A DNA stretch of 64,000 nucleotides from Diadema setosum (taxonomy: Eukaryota > Echinodermata > Echinoidea > Diadematoida > Diadematidae), in the NCBI GenBank assembly GCA_033980235.1, contig CM067072.1, positions 32,649,759 to 32,713,758 on the forward strand, written 5' to 3'. The notes under the pieces were generated by a model, which saw nothing but the letters and a program-made list of their open reading frames with translations, made no database searches and was not told the DNA's origin. Each line of letters opens with the position of its first letter. Within the stretch, counting starts at the first letter, position 1. This document shows positions 54,070-63,688 of the stretch, one piece after another. The translations under genes and the position numbers were made by a program.

Positions 54070-57000
54070 TGATATTCATGCCGTATTTCTTTGTTCAAGA
54101 GGTGGCGGTTGGATATGTTTTCATACCGATTTCATGTTATATCAACATATCTGCACATGAAAAGTGCGCTTTTCGTATGCTATCTGTGAACGAATCGGTA
54201 TAGGCCTATACGTCACACCGCATTGCCATCTACACAGGCATATGCACCTCTGTCAATATGTGTCGTTTCATTGTCATCAAAATGTATGGAAAAAAACAAA
54301 CAAACAAAAACAAACGCAAAGTTAAAATATCCTCCAGTCATTTTTCACTCAGGCAAACATTTGTTAATCCGTTCCACTTTAGTAATCCAAGGCACGTATG
54401 ATTTGCCGAGTGCATACATATTTTTTGGAGAAAAAAAAAAAGAGCAAAAGAGCATTCCGGACAGGAGTGTATGTTTGACGGTTGTCGCCTAACATGTACG
54501 ATCTGAGAGTATATACTTTAAACATGTTAAAGGACTTCTTTGAAGATTGAACTTCCTTGGTTCATGAGTAATTCCTGTAAAGGGTATGAAATGATAAACA
54601 GTGTCCTTCTGATACCTCTTTGTATTTGTCAGATTCATTACAAAATTATGGCCGCACCGTATAACGACGAGTTCAATGCAAGCCACCATACCTTCTTGAA
54701 TGATACCATGAATCCTGCCTGGCCCTGCCGCTATAACATGGGTAGCCTGAAACCCGCTACAAAGTACCGTGTATGTGTCACAGCAGCTACCAACAGGGGA
54801 TGGGGCGACAAAAGTGAATGCAAAGAACTTTTTACCGAGCCTCAAAAAGGTGATTCTGGAGGAATGATTATATAAACTTGTGATAATAATACAGTTTCTG
54901 TTGATTTCGGCGGGGTAGAGAACGCATCAGCTCATTTAAGAGTTCTTTAAATACATGTTCCCATATTCCATAGTCGAGGAAAAAAAAGAATCGTGTATCT
55001 TGTAATGATGATCTTTTATGCTTTAGGTATAGAGACAAATCACCAGTTATGTTCATTTACAAAGTGATTTAATAAGGAGCCTTTGTCGAGTGAATGCACA
55101 TAAAATCCACCAAAAAAAAAAATAAATAACAGACACTGACAGATACATTTCGAATGTCGCACGCTTCATCGGCCTTTACATTCATACAATGCTATCGTGT
55201 CAAGTAATATGATATTTGTTACCTCCTGGACAGTAAATTGCTCTGACAAGAGCTGATATCTCTCATCTAAAGCAGTAAGATTATTGATCGTAACATTCTG
55301 TTGCATTCACATCATCATTTTCACCATGTTTGTTATTGTTATTATTTTGGAGAACTTATGATTTTATTGGTCTATCACCAATTCGTAGAATCTGACCTAC
55401 CGGAACCGGAACCTCCAAGGGTTACACTAAAGAGTAGGAGGGCGATTGCCACACTTGAGGAAATCAATGGCACCTATGTCACGTGAGTATTTTCTTTTGG
55501 TATGGAGGGCACAACATAATTAATTGAAAGCCACATATAAACATTCAACTTAAAGGGGAAGGCTAGTAACTGATCAGTGGGAATCAGTGGAAATGCTGGG
55601 AGATGATTGTTCCAATCCTTATGGGATTCATTCAAGAGTTCATTGTGGATCTATTGTTGTGTGAAAATGATTTGCTTCAGAATGGTCTCATATTCAAGTA
55701 ATGTGCAGTTTAATGCTTCCAGGTTAGCGTCCCTGGTCAGTGACGGAGCATTAATCTGCACATTTCTTGAATATGAGGCCATTCTGAAGCAAATCATTTT
55801 CACACAAGAATAGATATAAAATGAACTCTTGAATGAATCCCATAAGGATTGGAACAATCATCTCCCAGCATTTCCACTGATTCCCACTGATCAGTTACTA
55901 GCCTTCCCCTTTAAGAAATTAACGTTATTACAGAATGATAATACATGTTACGAGGGAAACGTTGGCTGAGATTTGAATTTGTTTTGCCACTTTGATTTTC
56001 AGGAGATAGTGCGTCAGACTTGGAATTCATGTAGTTCACAATGAACCCAGTATTTGATGAGGTTCACATACTTTACATATCTGTCATCTTTCATATTACC
56101 CTATGATTATATCAGATCCATGCCTAGGATAGCTTGTAAATATCATGATCAGAATTTTCATCTCAATTAATTTTTGTGTACAAGCTTTCGTAGTCGGGAA
56201 GTGATTTCAACCTATTCTTCAGCTGCAGAATTCGACATATCAGTTGCTTGCAGGTGTAATAATGTACCGTTTACGGTCATTAAAATTGATTACTTATATG
56301 GATGCAGGGAAACCTTATTATATCAAAATGCATGGACCTGATTTCTTTTGACCGTGTAGATTGCCTATCCCCTGTAAAAGAAAAGGTGAATGTTACATTG
56401 AATTGTTCTCGTGTTTTCTTTTGTCTGTCGTCATGTTGTAGAAACATTACTCTGGCGGTAATGAGAAGTGACGCCGCTACAAACTGCAGCCGATTGAGTG
56501 GTGTAATATCTGCATCCCACATCATTGGTAGATGGAAAAAGTCGGCACTCCCAATGAATATCACCCTTGGTGATAATACCACCCACGGCGGCTATCATAA
56601 TGCCCCTTTGGAAGAAGATGTGACGCATTGTATATGGATGGGTGTCATTAGTCAGACAGATGTGAAGGTAGGCTTTGCGTTTGCTGAGTCAATTCTCGAA
56701 ATACTCTTTTTTTTTCGCTCCGATTCCGACTAGACATATTACGGATTGTTAATGAAATCATGAAATTGCCCATACACAGTCATAACAGACAAAAAAGAAA
56801 ACGTCTAGAACGAGATTTGTAGAGTAGGTCCTGCGTGAAACTGGCAGAAGAATAGTTATTGCCCTGGGTTTGTTTTTTGTTTTTGTTTTTGTTTTTTAGA
56901 ATCGAGATTGTTTTTGTTTAGACTTACCATGTTTACTGTCTGTCTTTAGGAGGTCGCTTGTACGTTTTTTCACAATAACTTTACATTTTAGCTATGCGCA

Positions 57001-60000
57001 CCACATTAATTCATGTCTATACCTATGTGTGTGAAATTTGTGTGCATTCGACTCATTGGCTCAGAAAGGTTTAATTGGCGCTTTTTTCCAATCTGCCCTT
57101 TGTTGCGTCCATTCAGAGCAGCATCCCATTGCTGTCATTTATCATGTTTATCAGTACTTTCCACCAATTTAACATGGCTGTGGTTCTGGTCCTTTCGTTC
57201 ATTTTCGTTTGCAGGAGACCGTCAGATTTGGAAATCCTTCTGACTTTATTGGTGAGTTCGAGGATACTTTGACAAGTATGTTCGTCATCAGACACATTTG
57301 CAGTAATTGATTAGGATTTCACTAATAATATTGTCACAGAGTAGAGGGTCATTGTTTGTTTGTTTTTTTTTTGTTGTTGTTGTTGTTTTTTTACTTCTGA
57401 CTGTAAAATCGAATCGAAATCGAAATACTGCATAATCAAATAGAAAAATTGGTAGGTTGAATGTCAATGGATGTTGTATGCTGATTCTTTTGATTTTTTA
57501 GCGAAGCCAAACACAAAAGTTCAATTTGCATACGACCTTCTTATCATTTTTTTTTTAAATACCTTCTTAACACATCTATTCCGAACCTGAATGATATCTT
57601 TGTAGTTCCGAGTGGCAGAAGAGGCAATAAGGCCACTCTATCTATTGGCGTATCTTTCGCGCTCCTGCTGCTGCTCCTCTTCTTGTTGGTGGTGTTCAGA
57701 AGGTGGTAAGTGAAGTCATTATCAAACAACTAAAAAACCGTTTTGAAGTAAGCCCGGCGTGAAATATACTTGCTATAGGCATTCATCATTGTCATTATAT
57801 TACATGCATCAAGTGAAATACTATTCAAGAGACATTAATCCAGAAGCATGCATTGAATGAATTTGGTCCCTCTTTTTTCCCCTTACACATTTCAAAATTT
57901 ACCGTGATTCACGTGATTTTTATTCGTTGTACAAAGTCGTTTTTGAAATTATATTTGCATTTCTGAACACTATGGTATCGAGGAAAGGAGCAGTTTTGAG
58001 TTACATGGTACACACAGCGCCTTAAGTTTTGAATTATAAGCTGCCTAAAGACGACCCGAGGATTACAACCAGTGTATGTCAAAACAATGTGTAGGAATAT
58101 TTCATTGGTTTGAATTTTGATGGCTCAACTAACTAAGCCTCAAACAGTAAAGGTGTCTCACTTCTCATTATTATTATGATATAGTAACAAAAATTTGCTA
58201 CATTTTATTTATAATCATAATCTTGATACAATCAAACGCTACAAACCAATTCCCATTTTTTTTTCACTCTTTATCATGTTTATAAATACTCAATGATTAT
58301 CAGGAAGAGAAGGAATCGATACATCGGATCTCGTACCTCTAGAAAGCAGAAAGGCAGAAAAGTGCCACTTGAAAGACGACTAAACAAGTAAGTCTTGAAA
58401 AGAAGAAAATCTTTCACTTCAAGGATTTCATGAAATGATGAGTTACTGCAAATCCTCAGTTTACTGCCGGAGATGATTCTAATCATTGGCCCATTTCGTA
58501 CGATATTCCATTTGACACTTGAAAAGAGACGGCAAACATAACAAAGACAATTGCAGTCAAAAGTCTGTAGGTTAAATTACATTACGTACGGTTTACAGTC
58601 ATCGGGCTTTTATTTGGTGTTTTTATAACAAAACCGAAATTGAATTGATTTGATTGATTTGATTTGATTTGATTTGATTTGATTTGATTTGATTTGAATT
58701 GAATTGAATTGAATTGAATTGAATTGTAATTGTAATTGCGTAACAGAAATTTTACAAACACTGATTGTTTCTTGAAATGGCGTTATAATCATTCAGATTT
58801 TGAATGTCAGTATGAGTGAAAGCAACTTCTTGAAATAAACGTTAAGTGAAATTGAAATAATTTTGGATAATAATTCACACACGTGCTACTGGATCAACAT
58901 CATTTCAGTAAAAGCGAAAACGTTTCTTTTTTACTAAAAGTGAAATTCATCGATTCAGTTTATTTAGATGGAGTAAAATACTAACATCACACCGAGTATT
59001 GTTTATCAAATGTTAGCCTCTTCTCGTTATCTTACAGTGGAGGTGATGGTTTGCGTCTACACTCATTTCCATCTATCAGTAAGTATTCACTTACAACAAG
59101 GCAAGGAGAGAGTTGTTATAAACGTGCAGTTATTGATATCTGTGTAGATCTGGTTCTGATATGCACTCTTTAGCCGTTAGACCCCCGTACTGAAGAGCGA
59201 GATGCGTGTCTTTAAAACAATATTCAAAATATGATACCTAGTACTAAGATTTGATACATATACGAAAAAAAAACTACAAACAAAAAGTAGACTTTATCAC
59301 TTGATTTGAAGTGAGAAAATTGTAATTTGTTTAGGGAAAGAGGTAACACGTACTCATTTTTGCATGGGACCTTGTTCCATATGGGACCTTGTTCCAAAAT
59401 AGAGCAATTACATTGATTTTGTCGGGTTGTTTTCTGTTGTCTTTTTACGCAAGAATAGAAATCGCGACTTTAACGTTTGCCGCTTTGTTTGTCAACTGTT
59501 CCTGTAACTTCAATGATAAACATAATTACTTGTTAATACGTATCTCAGACTTCAAATTTCATTCATCCAAATATCAACAGTGACTGACAGATTAAAAAAA
59601 AATAAGCAAGTCAATGATTGTTTTACGTAATGTGAATCTTGGATTGGAAATCAGAGGTCAAACATTGCTACTTATGAAACGGGCTTTTTCACTTATTTGG
59701 CCTACTACTGCTACTACAGCAGCAGCAACAACAACAACAACTACTACTACTACTGCTACTTGTACTACTACTACAATTATTACAAAACAGCAAGTATTTT
59801 TGAAATACACAATACCTGTATCTGTAAGCGTATAAATAACGTACTTGAATATTGAATAATATTGAATATTGAACAGTATGCAAATAAATGTCCCTTCTTT
59901 CAAAATATGCCTTGATTCAACAACAAAAAAAAAAGATCTCTCACCTTCAGATCAGGAGGAGACAGATGCAATGATCAGCTCGCCTCAAGTTAGTAATGAT

Positions 60001-63000
60001 GCTATCTATGCCAACTGGAACGTAACATCGGATAGTAGTCATGGTGCCATACCAATTTACTCGCTCCCGAATTATGTGGCCGACAAAAAGGCAAACTCTA
60101 CCACGGGCTTTAAAGTGGACTATGAGGTAAGAGATTGACAAAAATTCAATCTCTGCGAAGGATGTAAAATTTGATTAATCAATAGGCCAATATCTTTTTT
60201 CTATACAGCAAAGTTGAGACTAAAATCAGCGATGGTTCACAGCAACTTCCAAGCGATTCACTGTTACGTATACTACTTCCATCGTGGCTTTAACAATTAA
60301 CAATCAATTTGCAATTAATGTGCTACAGGGGGACATTAATATCTGATTTTTATGAATTTGGTGCTGTTAATTTGCATAGCAATTGGGCACAAAACATCAC
60401 AGTTCCCAATTTTGTCTTAATTACGAAGAACCAGGAAACGGTCGATTTGCAGGTTTGCTCTTAACTTTTATTACTCTGTTTAAAAAAAGATACCTTATCG
60501 TATGAATGCAAAACATTACACTCAAATGATATTTCCTTGTGGAACAAAAATTTGGTGTAGTGTTTGTACAGTTCTTTTTTAGTTTTAGTTTTTGTTGTGT
60601 TTTTTTTTTTGATGGTATAATGAGTATTATGAAGGGATTTTGATTTGTGTCTAATGCAATTCAAATTTATGTCTTGTAACTTTACAGCCACTTGTGTAGT
60701 CAGAAGTGACCTGACTTTCCATCAATAGCTGATTCGTTTGATATTGCACTCTCTATACATTTAAGTTATTTTGAAACAAATCTCAGAGCAGGTCTGCGTT
60801 TAAATACTGACGCTTTGCTCTTACGTCTTTCTGTTTGGCAGAGTCTCCCGTCCGGTCAGCTTCACCCCTGGACCGTGGCAAAAAGGATTGAAAACAAACA
60901 GAAAAATCGCTACAAAAACATAATTCCATGTAAGTGTTCATATCGTGACGAGTATCTGTCAAGCCCGTATAGTGTGGTATTAGGCACATCGAGTGCAAAA
61001 GTTTTGAGGCAAGGGCCCTGTTTTATGAAGAGTTATAATTGATTATATAGTTGATATCTATTATAAGTCTATGGCCTGTGTGGTAAAGGCATTTATAATC
61101 GATTAAATCTTTCAGAGAATTTTCATGTTCAGTTCAGTTCAGTTCATTTCATATTTCCACTTTATCGATGAAATTCCAAAATGTTTAACAGTAATACAAC
61201 AAGTAAGAATACAAAATGTATAATATACAACAATGTCTTTTGATTGATGATTAAAGAAAAATTAACATACTGAACACAAATTTATATGGTCATATCATGA
61301 TATGAAAATGCCACAAGAAATTAACAGAAATATGATGGGGGTCTAAGTAGAAGCTGTAACGCCTGTAAAACTATAGGTTCCCAAATTCATAGGCAGATAG
61401 GCGTGAAATTATACGGAGAACGGATATGTTTATCTTGACCAGCTAAAGTTATACGAGTACAAAAATCAATCTAAAGAATGAACGAATAGACCACATGAAT
61501 ATTGCCCAAACCAGACTGTACGGATCTCGCCATGTCTGAAAAAAAAAAAGCTATATGTTTAATATATCGTTACATCAACTACTTAGCAACTTCGTGCTGC
61601 GGATGAAGACAAAAGACTGGAAGTATTAAAAGAAAGTTGCTAAAAGCCTGGTAGGGTGTTTCCACTAAGTAATAACTGTTTCAATTTGCGTTTGATGCTG
61701 AATAGGGATAAGGAAGAAGTGATATCTTGAGGGAGGTCATTCCAGTATCTTGAGCCGAGTAAACATAATTGTTTTCTTTGCAAAAAATAGTGCGAGTACG
61801 GGGAAGGTGATAGGCGTCACTCTGGCGAGTGGGATAACAGTGAATGGAACGATTTCTTTTGAACATGTGGATAAAAATAGGTGGTAATTCATTGGTTGTT
61901 CGTCTATTTATGAAAATTCCGAGATTATAATGAAATTGGTCTAGAATTTTCAGAATTCTGTTTTGGTGTTCTCGTGGACTTTGATAGTTGAAGAGATCTA
62001 GATAATCTGCGAAGCTGTAAAGACTATGAGGTTTTTTAAGAATAAATAGCCCCGGGACCGCTGATGTGGAATCTTCCATAACCGCCTCCGGGGATTTCTT
62101 TTAATTGTGTTATTCCCTTTGAAAATGATCAACCTCTGTAATATATTAAAGTGATGTTGTGAGGTGTCGGTATCGAAAGGGCTAAATTAGGTGGATACAA
62201 CCAAGCCATCTGCACGTCCTTGAGCTCAGGGCAAAATAGCTGGATTTGAAATAGTTTTTGATCGTTATAATTAACGTCAAGTAGTCGAATAGCCCAAAAA
62301 AAAAAAAAAGAAGCGAAGGTGAAAGTGGTGGCAACAAACACAAAGGCATCGCTAACAGATTTGATGGTCTATCAATTCCGTATTAAGTTTGCTTATGTTG
62401 ATATTTTTTGCACTCTAATGTAGGTTAAAGCTACTTATTCTATCCGAATTTATACTGGTACAGCAGAGCACTTACATAATACTTATCTGCTCGAATTCAT
62501 TTTTTTACTTCATTTTCTGTTTTATCTGGCGCGTATAGACGACCATTCTCGGGTTAAACTGGAGGTACTGAAGAACGCTCCTCATTCTGATTACATCAAC
62601 GCCAGCTTTATCGACGTAAGTGAGATATCTCATGTTCACACTTTGGAGTAAGACTGTACTGGAAACTCAAATACATTCTGACAAGTTGTTTTTTTCTTAT
62701 TCTTTTGTAATGATGGCAACAAAATATTCTTGTTTACCGTTTGGCCCCCACGCTGCACAATTGTAGTTTTAACTTCCCTCGAAGTTCACCATTGTTAACT
62801 ATTTCTGAGAGTTGAATTTCAAAGACACAATCAAAACACAATCAAACAAACAAAATTATTGTAAATGAACAGTGTCTTTTTCCTTATTCTTTTCTAATGA
62901 TCGCAACAAAATATTCATGTTTACCGTTATACTTTGCCCCCACGCTACACAATTGTAGTTTAAACTTTTATTTGCATTCATTAACTATAGTGATCTACAT

Positions 63001-63645
63001 AACCTAATGCAAATTCCTAAATTTCCAGCTTGTGTAGTGGCTAGCTATTGGAAATTAAATGCTTTTGATTATAAAACAAACTGGTTTTGCACCATAACAA
63101 ATTACAAATCACCTGTTTTGCAGGGATTCAAGCGAGAGAGAGAGTATATTGCGACCCAGGGTATGTATGTCTTGCTGCAACTAAAATTTATACTTGTTGT
63201 AAGGAAGTATCAGTAATAATGAGTAAACAATAATGATCTTGTACCGTCTATTTCCACTGACACTTTTTTCCACTTTTGTGAGAAATATTTGTATTGATTC
63301 AAGTGCGAGTTATAGTGAAGAATACCCACCAAAACTGCTTAAAATCACATACATCACTATATATCAAATATCACTTTCCTCCTTATCAGTCGAAACCTTT
63401 GCAAGCGTGAACTGGGTACGATATAATAATGCTTAGAAAAAATAGAATTATTTCTCATGTACGCTCTATGGACTTGAATATATAAGTCCTGTGTTTATGC
63501 TTCCTCTGTTACCGTGTTGTAAGTTGCTGTTTTTTTTTTTATTCAAATTGTATTTTGGCTGTCATTGTATGGGATGCAGGGCCCCTTGGCAGAGCAGTTC
63601 CGAGTGAGCTGAAAGGACTACCTTGCTAAAAGAAAACGGAACAAA

Positions 63646-63688
<43 letters not shown>

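Noticed and set aside
55607..55857. Two opposed 68-residue frames with almost the same protein
   Set aside because: They are the two arms of one foldback element read on opposite strands, not a gene pair.
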